A DNA stretch of 64,000 nucleotides from Symsagittifera roscoffensis (GCF_963678635.1 NC_087071.1:8203605-8267604), one strand, 5' to 3'; shown: positions 44,432-56,620, numbered from the stretch's first letter. The notes: generated from the sequence alone by a model not told the origin. Program-made: numbers and translations.

Positions 44432-47400
44432 AATCAATGCAATTTTTGTCCACTGAAATATGCAAATAAGAGCAATAGAAGTCACCATGAGCGTGACAAA
44501 CATTTTTTTGAAAAAAGACTTATTGTTTATCGATGCAATGAGTGTTCATTCACGGCTCAAATGCTTTCAAATTTACAAAAACGTATTCTTCACACTCATG
44601 GTCAACTTGGCGGTGTTTGTGATTATTGTCATTTGGGATTTCATTCGCCCAAAAACTTATCAGCTCATTTACTAACAACCCATGGTCTACCTGTTATGAG
44701 AGCTGCCTCTGCTGATTTAGCCACTACAAGTGCCGCTGATAATGCTGCTCTCGGTGATGTGCATGCTGTCGATGAAGACGAAAACAACGGCACCAATCTT
44801 CAAAAAAGTGAGTCTGCTTTTTTCGGTGTTCTTGAAACGTATGTGATCGGCGGAAACCAACCCATGGATGAAAATCAGCCCATTGACCTTTTGCAGTTTA
44901 TGCAAGAGAAAAAAGATGAAATTCAAAGTCTCATAATTGATCGAGTTGCAGAAGGACCTAGAAAAGTTCGGTTCAGCGCTAATTTAGGTTTGGTAAAACC
45001 TAAAGTAATAAATGATTCTAGTAAAACTGAGCACGACGAGCGGATTGACTTTTATGCAAACTCTGATATGAAACCTGTGATGAGCTTAGGATTAGAAGAT
45101 GATGAGTTTTTTGAAATGGTCGAAAAAATGCAAGCAGTTTTGGAGACGTTTGCATCTTATGGAAGCGGTTGGGTTTTGCAACACGTAATTCAAGTTTTTG
45201 TTAAACTTGCAAAGTTTTCACCAATCCGTGGGTCATCTTATATTGACTTGCCTTTTCGAATTCGAATGTCCCAGAATTTGATAAACATTAGAAATCACGA
45301 AGATAATAATTGCTTCGAACTTTGCTTTACCGCTGCTTATAGTCTGAAGCATGGTGTTGACCTATTTCTAACTGATCAACAAAAAGCGAACCCAGCAGCT
45401 GCGCGGACACAACCTGATACATACACTGCTGAAAGTGCACACAAAGCCCAAGGTAATTTTGATTCACCCATGAGTTTCGCTTCAATTGGAAATTTTGAAC
45501 AACTTAACGACGTGCGGGTAAATGTGTTCCAGTACCACAAGGGAGATTTTTTGCCTATGTATATATCAAAACGACCAAACCAAGATAACAGCACCCAAAC
45601 TGAAATATTTGACATGGACCTGCTTCTCTTGTATGAGCCTGCAAAGCATCACTATGTACTTATAATCGATTTGTTAAAGTTCATCTGCGAAATCAAAGGG
45701 TGTAAGTATCGCCCAATTGCACGTTTATGTAGAAACTGCTTTCACATTAGTTGGAGTGATGAAACTCACGAGCAACACATCCAGTGTTGTAAGGATCATG
45801 AACCTGCTCTAGTAGTCATGCCTTCAGCAGAAAAAGGTACCAACAGATACGAGTTCAAAAACCTCCAGGCCTTGTGGTTTGTACCACTTGTGATTTATTT
45901 TGATTTTGAATCATTTCTGAAACCTGTAGATTCTTGTCCTGATAATCCATCGCGATCATCTACCCGAGTTGTACAAAAACACGAAGCTTGTGGGTATTCA
46001 TTGGCTGTAATTGAACACGGAAATTCACAGCCCTACTTCTTTGACTATGACAGCTCTGATCAATGCATGAAAAAGTTTCTCAATCAGTTGCATCAGCGAG
46101 AGAGATATATGATCAAAAGCGACGGTTTCCTCAATTTCTAGAAAGCCAAGAATCGTTGAACAAAGAAAACACATCAACATGTTGGATTTGCTGTATACAT
46201 TTTACCAACGAGCATGAAAAATGTCTTGACCATTGCCATTTTTCTAGAAAATTTTTGGGATGGGCACATGAAAAATGCAACCTCGCAAGACGAACTGTAA
46301 ATTTCACCCCAGTCAATGGACATAACATCCAGAACTATGACCCCCATCACATTTGTCTCGCATTGCATGAATGCGAGCCAACAAGTACAATGAGTGTTAT
46401 ACCTAGCACCGACGAAAAATATATATCGTTAAGCATTGGAGTCCTAATTAAAACTATAAAAAGGAAGAACGGATCCGAGCAAAAAGTTTTTGAATACCTC
46501 AGATTTATTGACTCATGCAAGTTTTTGAATTCTTCCCTGGAAAAATTGGTTGATAATCTACTAGCGGCAAAAATGTCCATTTTGAACAAGTATTTTGCAA
46601 AAGAGACGGAGGAGCAACGGTGTCTGATACGACAAAAAGGTTTCTACCCTTATTCGTACATGACCAAAAAAGAAAAATTTGCAGAAAAAGAATTGCCTCT
46701 TTTGCAAAATTGGTCCGATGTTTTGAATGGAGGAAAAGTTGCAGTTTCACAAGCGGATCTGGAACATGCAAGGAAAGTTTTTAGAATGTTCAAATGTCAA
46801 AACTTGGAGGATTATCACAACTTGTATCTCAAGTGTGATACACTCCTTCATGCTTGCGTCTTTGAAGAATTTCGACAAATTAGTCACCAAACTTATGGTC
46901 TGGACTGCGCGCACCATTTTAGTGCTTCAAACTTAGCTGGAGACGCCTTCAAACGTATCTGCAAAGACTCGAATGTTCAGCTTTTATCAGACCGCAGGCA
47001 TCTCGAAATGGTCGAGAATATGATGCGAGGTGGTACTGCATCCGTGTTCCATATTCGCTTTTTCAAAGCCAACAACAAAGAATGCCCCAACTTCAACCCA
47101 GATCAACCTAGCACCTACGGGTTTATGATCGATGCAAATAACCTCTATGGCGGCGTCATGCAAACGGAGAAATTACCGGTGCGTAACTTTGAGTTAATAG
47201 AGCATATAGAAGACGAGGTGATTGTGAACCAAATTCTCAACATGACTGAAGACTCTTTGATTGGATTTATATTGGAAGTTGATCTCGAGTACCCAGAAGA
47301 ACTGCATGAGGATCATCAAGATTACCCTTTAGCTCCTACTAAAGAAAGTGTAACCCAGGATTGGTTGAGTCCCTACCAAACAAATTTACTCGAGCAGATG

Positions 47401-48165
47401 AAAAATCAAGACATTGCAAGACGTTCAATTGGAAAGACAAAAAGTTACTGCAGACGCTGCATGACAAGTCAAACTATACAATTCATTACAAACTATTGCA
47501 ATTGTTTGTTAGGTTGGGACTTAAAGTTAAAAAAGTGCACCGTGTGCTGAAGTTTGAACAAGAAGCATGGTTAGAACCATACATCAAATTGAACACGACT
47601 AAACGACAACAAGCTAGAAATAAATTTGAGGAGGATTTGTACAAACTACTGAACAATTGTGCTTATGGGAAAACATGCGAGTCGAAGCGCAAACGGATGC
47701 TTGTTCGGATAGTTAGAGATTATCATGCCGCTTTGCGAGAAATTAGTGCATTTGAATTTAAATCCTACAAAATTTTTGGAGAAAACTTGGCAGCGTTCAC
47801 TTCGAATCCAACAAAAATCTATTGGGATGTCCCAACAATTGTGGGAGCTAGTGTTCTTGAGTTAGCAAAGTTTCACATGTATAAATTTCATTACGATATA
47901 ATGAAACCAAATTTTGAATGTCAACTACTGTATTCTGATACAGACAGTCTCCTGTACCAAGTCAAAAGTGAAGATTTATACCGAGAAATTTCCGAAAAAA
48001 GGAATATTTTGAATGAACTTGACTTGTCAAATTACCCGAAGAACCACCCTCTCTGCGACCCGAAAAACAAAATGGTTGTTTTAAAATTCAAGGATGAGTT
48101 TCCAGGAGACATTATAACCGAGTTTATATCCCTCAAACCCAAGCTTTATTCCATTTTGTCCAGAG

Positions 48166-48831
48166 GTAATTAATTAATTTCTATTTGCCTTATTTGTGAG
48201 CACGAATTTCAAAAAATTCTGATTTTTGTGATTCTTTTTTTTCGGAAGGCAATTTTTATTTGTGGGCGAAAAAAATGTTATTTCATCAAAAAAAAAAGAA
48301 ATTTGGAAAAAACTTTTTAGGCGAAAAAGTATAATTTTTTTTTGAATTTTTTTTTTTTTTGTGAGCGGTTTTTTTTTGTGGGCGAGTTTTTTTTTTTTTT
48401 TTTTGGAAAAAAAAATTTTTTTGTTCGAAAAAAAATTTCGGGCAAAAAAGTGTTTTTTGTTTTGAAAAAAAAATTGGAAAAAACTTTTTAGGCGAAAAAA
48501 AATAATTTTTTTGAAAATTTTTGGTTTTTTTTTGTGGGCGATTTTTTTTTTGTGGGCGAAAGTTTTTTTGAAAAAAAAATTTTTTGTCGGCAAAAAATTT
48601 TTTTTAAAATTTTTTTGTCGGGGATTTTTTTTTTGTGTTGGTCGATTATTTTTTCTTAATGATGACGAATTTTTAAAGTCACACCTGGCCTTCATGTAAT
48701 TTTTTTTGTTGCACCTGGCCTTCAAGTTAACATGATGTAGCTCTTAAAAAAACATCGCATTTGGTTTTTTTACCACCGCACATTAGTGATCATCAAAAAA
48801 TTGATTACTAATCATATAAATAAATTTTTAG
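48166..48831 (+). other. Probable spliceosomal intron in the Polinton polymerase
   Basis: The donor is CCAGAG followed by GTAATTAATT, the acceptor AAATTTTTAG before ACTGCAG, and TTACTAAT stands 19-26 bases upstream of the AG as a branch-site match. Removing it joins the frames exactly through a split codon and brings together two neighbouring family blocks (KLYSIL and the later HQRYRDTL). The inside is low-complexity. Confidence 0.75.
48250..48660. repeat. Low-complexity A/T tract with duplicated block
   Basis: Homopolymer T and A runs are broken by TTTGTGGGCGA (about five times). A roughly 85-bp block starting AAAAAACTTTTTAGGCGAAA occurs at about 48,306 and again at about 48,481. Confidence 0.8.
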
Positions 48832-49562
48832 ACTGCAGAAAATTATCGGCGAAAGGTGTATCCACAGCTGCTCAGAAGATGTTGAGTCATCAGCGATATC
48901 GAGACACCTTGACCTCTGGCTCGTTATTCAAAACTGAAAACAGTCGAATCGCATCCGAGTCACACAATCTGCAATCAGTGACTTCGACGAAAACATCGTT
49001 ATCAGCTTTTGACAAACGCTACATCCTCGATGATGGTCAGCAGACTCTTCCCTACGGTCACAAAAACATCGTGGGTCAAACTGTGATTGGCATTGATGAT
49101 AGTGATGACAACACAGCCGCTGTTAATTCTGACCCAACTGACAATGACGATTTGGAAAAATGGATGCCATTTTTTGAAGATCGTCAACAGCCAGTGTCGT
49201 GGGATTGTGATGATTTCCTAGATGGGGTGTCTGAAGAATTCGCTAACACTCAAAACGTTGATTGGGACCATCCGGATATTGATGATGAATACTCTGAGGA
49301 TAGTTTTGCTGTTGAGAACACACAACCACATCGCTCGCTTCGACAACTGATGGACCAGGACAATAGCAGTTGGCAAACTCCAGACCCCGGTTTGATTCGA
49401 GCAGCAGAAACCAACGACAGTGATATTGATAGCGGGGATATGGCGGATCTGGAGGCCAATACTTCCGATGAGGACGAGTCGTCATTCTTCAACGATTCGT
49501 TTTTCGATTATGAAGCAGTTGAAGTAGAAGAACCACGGTCAAAAAATCGACGAATAGATTAA

Positions 49563-50852
49563 AACACAAAAAAAACACCACATTAACTTTTGTATGGTAA
49601 ATAAAATTCAGTTATTTAATATGAGAATTGTTTGTACATAAACTTTGACCTACCGCTATTCCGTGTTTAGTGTGTATTCAAGTGCAAGAGTTTGTTCAGC
49701 TTTGGAACTCAATTAATCTGGGATATAAACAATTTCATTTAAGCGATAGTGTCTTTAGCATACTTTTGTATGTATTTGTATGTAATTTGAGTTTGAATCA
49801 AAGTTTTAAGAAGAATTGAGCAAACAGTCTATAGCGCAGTTAAACACTCCAGCTGGTTTCAGAACGAAGACTTGGCAAATCCTTTCCCGCACCAAACATA
49901 TAAATATCCTCTTGTTTGCATGTGCGGTGGGATAACAAGATCATATCTGTCGTTTTTAATGAAACCGTTATGTAATAGGATATATTAGGTAAAAAAAAAC
50001 ACGACAAAAGACAATCATAACAAAACTACAGCAAATTATCAAAAAAGGATTTTCAAAACGACGAATCGCAATCTCAGAATCAGAAACAAACACAATACAG
50101 GAACTTCAAGGTTTAAAAGATTCAATAAGAGTAACCCGATAGAAGAACAAATACACCTGCCCAGTTTATGAATCTCGTCTCACACATTTAACGTTTTTAA
50201 CCCTCCCCGATATACCTCCGCCCCCTCAGGCTTAACAACAAAGAGATGGAGTTCAAGCATTGGAGTCAACCCTAACCTGCCCAAGACGTTCAACCCTTGC
50301 CCCCATTTAAACATTGGAACCATTTCTAAACTAGTATTTATATCCAATTATAATATTGATAAAAACAAGCCCTGTAAAATATTACTAAAAACCAATCATA
50401 TTTCATCTCTAGCATTGACCCTTATTTGTAGGTGCTGAAACTACATGTAGTTTCAGCGCCAGAACTATTGGAATAAATCTTAGACTACAGTTGTTCTCCT
50501 CCTGGATAAACTGCAAGAACTTGCTCGCGAAAACCAGTTTACGCTAGATCTATTGAGATTAGGAGATATAACAGTAAGATTAGGATTGTTATTAGACTAA
50601 GAAGTTGCACGAATCTATCCGGCCGAATATAAGATAGCATGACGAACAGATGTTCTACCTTATCTGAAATTACTCTATGAGTGAGCTAGCTCAGACTTAA
50701 ACTCAACATTAACTACACTTTAACCCTTCTCCTACTTAAACGTGATGGAGTTGGGCAATGGGCAAATTTGGAAAAAGAAACATAAAAATTGTTAAACAGC
50801 GATGATCTTAGATTTGAAGAAGACGAAAAAAAAATTGTAAAGCCTATATAAC
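49563..50852. other. Right flank of the Polinton, no gene seen
   Basis: AATAAA at 49,601 may be the polymerase poly(A) signal. A perfect 24-bp palindrome (arms GCTGAAACTACA) is at 50,434-50,457. Right terminus of the Polinton not found. Confidence 0.45.
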
Positions 50853-51138
50853 CAGGGGCGGATCTAGGATTTTCTCGAGGGGAGGACAGTTTTTCAAAAC
50901 AAAAACTCGAAGTTTTGTCGACCTTTTTTCCAAGCTCTCCCAAAGCGCTAAAAAAATCCCTGTTTTGACCAAAATTTCTACGCCACAGGCAAAATTCTGC
51001 GCCCCATAGCCAAAACTGGATGCCTCAAAACAGTTTAGAGGGGTTGATCTTTGGGTCGGCAGAGGGTCGAATTCCTGAGGGATGAGGGCTTCTGTCCAAA
51101 ACCTTTAAACCCCCCCCCCCCCCCAAAATCCGCCCCTG
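50853..51138. mobile_element. hAT-type MITE, 286 bp, perfect 8-bp target duplication
   Basis: It begins CAGGGGCGGATCTAGG and ends CCAAAATCCGCCCCTG. The flanks are TATATAAC on both sides (50,845-50,852 and 51,139-51,146). CAGGGGCGG ends with 8-bp duplications are characteristic of hAT non-autonomous elements in animals. Confidence 0.93.
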
Positions 51139-51506
51139 TATATAACAAAATTTAAATTGAAAAGTCAAAAGTTATGAACCATAATATGAGTCAAATGCGG
51201 TACATTCTCAAAAAAACAATTTGAATAGATTAAAACAGCATTCTATAAAAACAGATCAGGAAAGTTTTTTTTGATCGATGAGTATCCATGAATTTTCATT
51301 GCGGAATACATACATAAAATTTTGCGGAGAAAAATTTCTGATCTTTTTAAGGCCTGATCGTTTACCCCAGTTTGATGCAAAGAGTTATGCATTTATATAT
51401 GGCTACCCACATCCAAAGAAGCTGTTTGAATCGCCATTCATCATCCCATGTGAGTGAAACCTTTTTTAAATTTGACGTAAGTTTAGTTTGAAAAAGCCGG
51501 TCGATG

Positions 51507-51893
51507 CAGGAGCTGATTTATAGAGGAAGGGTTGACGGACGCCTTTCATTCAGGAATTCGACCCCCTCACCAAGAAAAAGGTCCTCCCTTTGCTTTTATC
51601 AAATCATTCTGGCATACCCTAAAGTTTTCATAAAGGCGCCCCTGTATACTATACATTTAAAGGGGAGCGCGCGCCAAATAAAAACAACTTTCTGGTTAAA
51701 ATTGTCCAAAAAGTGCCCAAAAACGGTTTGTGACCTTTTGTTGTAAACTTGCTTGCGGCGCAGAAAATTTTGTCAAAATAGATTCTTTATAGTCTTCTCG
51801 GAGCGCTCGGAAAAGCATTTGGTCAAACCAAAAAGGTCGACGAAATTTTCGAAAAAACGCCCCCCCCTCGAGAAAGTACTAGATCCGCCCCTG
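51507..51893. mobile_element. hAT-type MITE, 387 bp
   Basis: The right end CTAGATCCGCCCCTG matches the family. The left end is decayed (CAGGAGCTGATTTATAG). Flanks GGTCGATG / GGTCCATG match at 7 of 8 positions, so both limits are supported. Confidence 0.85.
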
Positions 51894-52488
51894 GGTCCAT
51901 GTGCAGAGTCTTCATAACAACTGAAAAAAAACACATTTCAAAACAAAAAACAACTGACGATTTCTATTGTTTTTTTTTAAAAAAAAAACGTTAAACTATA
52001 CACTAAAATGGAACATAATAACAGCGAAATTGATACAAAAATTACAATCAAAACATTCAGTCTTTCATAGCGTCATTTGTAAATTTCGTGGCAGTTTTCG
52101 TCACGTTTTTGAAGTTTTTTGCTTTACAACGATAACACTACAACGATGAGTCAGTCCAAATCAATAAGGAAACAAGTGAATCAAATACATGCCATAGTTT
52201 CTTTTGCGCTTTTATTGTTAAGGACAAGGACGTTTCAGGCATTTTTTGCTTTCCACTTTTGTACGCAGTTTTTCCTTCCTACAGAAAAATGGAAATTGTG
52301 ATGAGAATTGGAGAAAACTTCTCTCAAAATTACAACCTTCTGACAATTTTTTACATTTTTTGATATATTTGTTAAAGCAAAGTTTCAGTGTTAACAATTT
52401 TTGAGCTGTTCTTCTCCCTTTAGTTTCTTTCGATAAAAAATAAGAGATTCACAAAAGTTAAATCTCAAAAAAGTTTATCAGGTATAAG

Positions 52489-52775
52489 CAGGGCGGATTT
52501 GAGGGGGGGGGGAGAAGTTTTGGAAATTCGACCCCTGCCGACCCAAAGAGTTCCCCCTTGTGATATTTTAAGATGCCCATTTTTGGCTGACGGACCCTGA
52601 AATTTTTTTAACGCAACTAAAAACGCATTTTTGGCCTGTTTTTTTTCAAATTTTTGTCTGCAGTGCCGAAAATTTGGCCAAAACACGAGCCTTTTTAGTG
52701 TCTTTCGTTGAGAGAGCTCGGTAATCCAATTTGGTCGACCTAAAAAAAGCTCGCTACAATTTTCGAAACTTTTTG
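52489..52775. mobile_element. hAT-type MITE, right end lost
   Basis: It begins CAGGGCGGATTTGAGGGG and shares internal wording with the neighbours (TTCGACCCCTGCCGACC, GGTCGACC). It stops at GAAAATCCG, six bases short of a full terminus, about 30 bp before the 5' LTR. Confidence 0.75.
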
Positions 52776-52804
52776 GAAAATCCGTATCTATTTTTAGTAT
52801 CTAT

Positions 52805-52988
52805 TGACATAGGGACAAGTTTGAATTTATATGTAAAGTCGTTGGTTCCGTCTAGGGACCTGCTGCGATGACCTTTTGATCGCTATATTGTCTGGCACAA
52901 GCTGAAACAAAAGAGTGCCAACTATACAATGTTTTGGACGATAAAGTTGCTTTCGAATTGAAATTATTTATCCTTGTGTTTTTTCACA
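52805..52988 (+). repeat. 5' LTR of the plus-strand Ty3/gypsy element
   Basis: It begins TGACATAGGGACAA and ends TTTTTTCACA. It aligns through its length with 57,702-57,863 (TTTATATGTAAAGTC, GACCTGCTGC, TGAAACAAAAGAGTGC, TTCACACCT) with a small indel. Strong divergence means an old insertion. Confidence 0.82.
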
Positions 52989-53159
52989 CCTAGCAGCCCG
53001 CTAAAAAAAGTGGGTGAAGAACCCCCTGAATCTTACATTCATTTGAGATGCGCGCACGCCGGATCCACCTACATACTGGGAAGAGTGGATCAAAAAATTC
53101 CACTGAGAAATGATTGCCAAGTGGGATTTGGAATCAGATGACTTAATTTTGATACTACC

Positions 53160-53759
53160 TTGGACGCAACGGCGATAGCGCCGTTAACCGGGGATGTGAA
53201 CGGGAAAAATTGCGTGGAAGCGAAAAAAAAGCTGAAATCGAATTTCTACCTTTTCATAGGCAAAGAAGCTCAGAAAATTTTCAAGGCCCGTAAGCCTTCG
53301 TTTAGCATTAAATCCGAGAGATCTTCTAGATTACTGGACGAAATTTTATCCGATTGAAAGTTGAAAGTTTATCCGATGGTTGGAAGTTTATCCGATGGTT
53401 GCAAGTTTATCCGATCGCGTTATCCTACGAAAGAGGAGATCGCGCCTAAAACTCGTATTTGGGAAACCGGCCCCGTAAGCGCCGCACAATATAATCAAGC
53501 AAGAACTGGTCAGTAATTTAAGAGCAGCGGAACATTTCAGAAACCGGGGGTGCGGAGAAGAGGATACGGACCGGGGGCAAATGATACCGGAAATTTTTGG
53601 TGTTACAATTGTGACGCCTCAAACTCTAACTTGGAGCATATTGCAAACTGCCCCGCAAAAGATATAACCTGTAACGCGTGCCAAAAAGTAGGGCGTTTGA
53701 AAGAACTTGTAGGGGTTTGTGACCTGGTACTAACAAATGGCGGGGAAGAGGACGAGTAG
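53160..53759 (+). pseudogene. Retrotransposon gag remnant
   Basis: Frames 53,160-53,357 and 53,550-53,759. The second has FWCYNCDASNSNLEHIANC followed by ITCNACQKVG, a full first knuckle (Cys-x2-Cys-x9-His-x4-Cys) and a broken second one lacking its His and last Cys. Same knuckle style as the minus-strand element at 30.5 kb, so related families. Confidence 0.7.
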
Positions 53760-54809
53760 GCCTGGTCCAGGATGAGAGTGAGCACCATCGAAGCTCACAC
53801 AGTCTGGAGAGCAGCAACACGCTGGAAGAGCAAGTATGATGGATCATGAGGTAGTGAGGAGATGTGCGCCTCCTCAGGGTCCGACGAATACATGCTCGGG
53901 AAAAGTTCAGTTGAGTTGAAGATTCCAAGTGCCAGAAGCAAAGCAGAGGCATCGTGGACGGAGATAAGGCTCTGGGTTGGTAGCTGATCCCCGGTTACGC
54001 TCTTTAGCAAGACTGATCTCAAAGCAACACTCGGTAAAGCAAATTCACATCTTCAACCAATACGGTATGAGTTTCAGGATTTAAAACAATCGGACATATA
54101 TACTGGGGAAGATAGCGGTAACGATTGCACTCAATAATTGGGTGACCCATCCAAAAGTTTACGTTATTGTAGGAAAACATAAATCGATCCATGGGCGCGT
54201 CTTGATGGGCAATATAGCTTTGGAGTTAGTACTAGGAGGAAGAATCATGGAAAAAACTGGAGAGGACAGCAGAGACTGTGCAGAGGGGCTAGATGAAATA
54301 CAAACGTTTTTCTGTAATTTCAAATTTATTTACAAGAATAGGTAAAACTGGAAGGGAAACGCAAAAGTTAAAGTCGAACTCTTCGAAGCCTTAAAAACTA
54401 TAGAACAGAAACGTTGTAGGAAATCGATCAGTCTCCAAGCCAATGTAGACAAAGTTTAACTAACGATTCAGTTACATGAAATTTTGGACAAAACTTTCGC
54501 GTCACCAATCGTAATTCAGTAAAGAAGGATTGGCAAAAACTACCAACAGAATCAAGGGAATTGAACAAACAGGTATGAAAAAAAGTTCCAGATGCCAAAT
54601 ATTGGCAAATTATTAGACAGAATAAGCCAAATGATTGCAGAACGGATATACATTTTATTACATTGACTTTCACATATGTGTACGGACAATGAGTATCAGA
54701 TAAAATGATTTTTCAAGAACGGTTTTTTTGGGCTCATTTCAATGTCGGTGGAATTTCAAAAAGTTAAAAATGGCTTGCTCGAAGAATTCCCTCAAGAGAT
54801 CGCTTTTAT

Positions 54810-55080
54810 AGATATCTTAAGGCGGCAGAAAACAAACATTCGACGGTTGAACTAGAATTACTTACTTTAATAAATGCAACCAAACACTTTCGTAACAGCA
54901 TTTACGGGCAATTTTTTTCAGTCATATCAGATTGTAAAGAGCTATTAGCACTGTTAAATTTGTCCCCAAAAGGAAACAAAAACTTTTTAGTAGGTTAACT
55001 CCGTGGTGTGATTGTCTATTACCATACACTTTTAAACTAGAACATCACCAGAGGCCAAAAACTGGTATGGTTGACTAGTT
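54810..55080 (+). pseudogene. Retrotransposon RNase H remnant
   Basis: The plus strand reads AENKHSTVELELLTLINATK, HFRNSIYGQFFSVISDCKEL and then, after a stop, the RW-C-LLPYTFKLEHH block. These are the standard gypsy RNase H strands, with the SD of the TDHKPL motif altered to SDCKEL. Confidence 0.75.
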
Positions 55081-55502
55081 GTAACGTTTTCGCTCAGCAG
55101 CGGCAGCGGAATAAATTCACTATGACAAAAAATTAACAGTAGCTAAAATCAAGATGACTAATGAAGCCCCATGACCTAGGGAACAGTTAAATTCTAGGAG
55201 TCATGCGATTTTTACAAAGTGTTAGAAAAAATACCGGAGATTGAAGGCGTACGAGCATGCGTCCGATCACGCTAGAGACTCATGTCCAATAAGGTTGCGA
55301 GAAAGTTTCAATATGCAAAATCTGAACCGATGCAAATGCATTCTCGGGATGGCGTGGCAGCATTCAATCGATCGACGGACAGCCAATCAGAAGCAAGAAA
55401 TTTGCAATTAGAAGAAAAATTGCAAATTTAGCTCAGCCAAAGTCAGAAATTGTTCTCAGTCAGCTAAATACATTTGCTTAGTTAATCAAAACTTAAAACC
55501 CT

Positions 55503-56189
55503 TTGTCTTTAGAATGTCAACTTATAACTCGCCAAAAAAAATTCAAGAAGGCAAAAATTTCAACATTTTCAAATACCTCAACTAAAACAGGAAAATTGAA
55601 TCTAAATGTTGCCGTCAATTGCGTGCCGAGTCAACTCTCTAGTCTCAGCTCATATTTAGACATCGAAGTAATGCCTCACAAAAATTTGCAACCAAAATCG
55701 AGCGCTTTGAAAAAACTTGAAAACTATTATTTCGTTCCTCCATCAGTTCCTGAACATCTAGTGCCAACTGCAAATAGTGAAAAGGAGGTCTACTCGATCG
55801 TCCCTACGGATTGCCGACTCTTGAAAAGGCTAGACTTTCCGGGAATACTGAATATAAAGCTTGTGGACGCCAATCTTGAACAAGGAACCGATATTAAGGA
55901 CCATCAGAGACGCTATCAGGGAGTGAAACTCAAGAACAAAGGAAGATGTCACGCGGCTCGGACAGTACTACGCGCAGCACTTCAAAAATTTCTCAGTAAC
56001 AGAAATTTTTTTTGGAGGGTCGACCGGTTGCCAATCCCAAAGAAATTGTCTACTTCAATTCAGACTGCACCACAACCCTCACAGGAGGGAGAGGATGTTC
56101 GCAGTGGCAAAAGATGTGTGGATCTCACTAACGCACCGAAACCTCTCAGCTGCCGCAAAGTTTTCCAATCACTGCCTGGAAGCAGGTAA
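55503..56189 (+). pseudogene. Open frame between RNase H and integrase core, unknown
   Basis: 228 codons with basic composition and no recognised motif. By place it should hold the integrase N-terminal domain, but the His2Cys2 pattern is not visible. It may be open by chance within the decayed pol gene. Confidence 0.3.
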
Positions 56190-56299
56190 AAATACTAAAC
56201 CAGATAAACCGAAGAGAGACATAGGTACCGTTTGAAAACCAAAAAAAAAACGTTTTAGTCCAACTGGACTTTTGGGGCCATGTCATTTACATAAAAAGG

Positions 56300-56620
56300 C
56301 GAATGAGATAGGTTTCAGTAGCGGTGGACGCATTTTCTGATTGGCCTTTGGCTTATGTCTGTTCAAGGAATATTTCAAAAACTCACTAAATTTACTAAGG
56401 AATTAAATAGAAACACATGGCCACCCAATGAAACTACATATGGACCAAGCGTGCTGATTCTTTCCCAACGAAATACTAAAATTCTGCAACTACGAAGGAA
56501 TCGAACTTATAAAATTTCTGGTGGAAGATCATCACGCTGCATGTTTGGTCGAAACAACCATCTGTTAAACAAAAAAAGTTATTTCCTAACGTACCTCAGG
56601 GAAAACAAAAATTAAAAACT
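56300..56620 (+). pseudogene. Retrotransposon integrase core remnant
   Basis: VSVAVDAFSDWPLAYV at 56,313-56,360 matches the first catalytic Asp strand (VxVDxFSKWPE). A later frame reads HMDQACNSF, resembling the second Asp strand. Frames are broken. Confidence 0.7.

Larger units (their letters stand above)
32429..49562. mobile_element. Maverick/Polinton (adintovirus-like) element, gene-bearing core
   Basis: One 17-kb block carries protein-primed DNA polymerase B, retroviral-type integrase, A32/FtsK-type packaging ATPase, adenovirus-type protease, double-jelly-roll-type major capsid and penton-like proteins. This set defines Polintons and their viral form. Genes are tightly packed leftward from about 41.7 kb and rightward from 42.2 kb. 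Terminal inverted repeats and a 6-bp duplication were not found, so the element extends an unknown distance beyond the given limits or is truncated. Some genes are intact and others carry single shifts. Confidence 0.92.
44432..49562 (+). pseudogene. Polinton protein-primed DNA polymerase B, two frameshifts and one probable intron
   Basis: Frames in order: 44,432-46,141; 46,063-47,550; 47,361-48,165; then, after an apparent 666-bp intron, 48,832-49,562. Features: C2H2 fingers at the front (two before the first Met at 44,561, one after: CDYCHLGFHSPKNLSAH), exonuclease IYFDFESF (about 45.89 kb), a Cys/His cluster (CWICCIHF, CLDHCHF), polymerase motif A MIDANNLYGG, motif B NNCAYGK, motif C YSDTDS (47.93 kb), and the late block LSAFDKRYILDDGQ. 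The tail is acidic. It would copy the element from a protein primer. The start codon is not identified; shifts lie near 46.1 and 47.4 kb. Confidence 0.88.

Noticed and set aside
48174-48725. 183-codon minus-strand ORF
   Set aside because: Made almost wholly of Phe/Lys/Asn from A/T homopolymers inside the proposed polymerase intron; no protein-like pattern.
32429-49562. Polinton terminal inverted repeats
   Set aside because: I compared the flanks (31.5-32.4 kb against 49.6-50.8 kb, reverse complement) by eye and found no match. A computed alignment could overturn this.
50471-50577. Exon-like plus-strand stretch (LLDKLQELARENQFTLDLLR)
   Set aside because: It has a CAG before it and GTAAGA after it, but its phase does not join the membrane-protein exons and there is no homology; probably chance.
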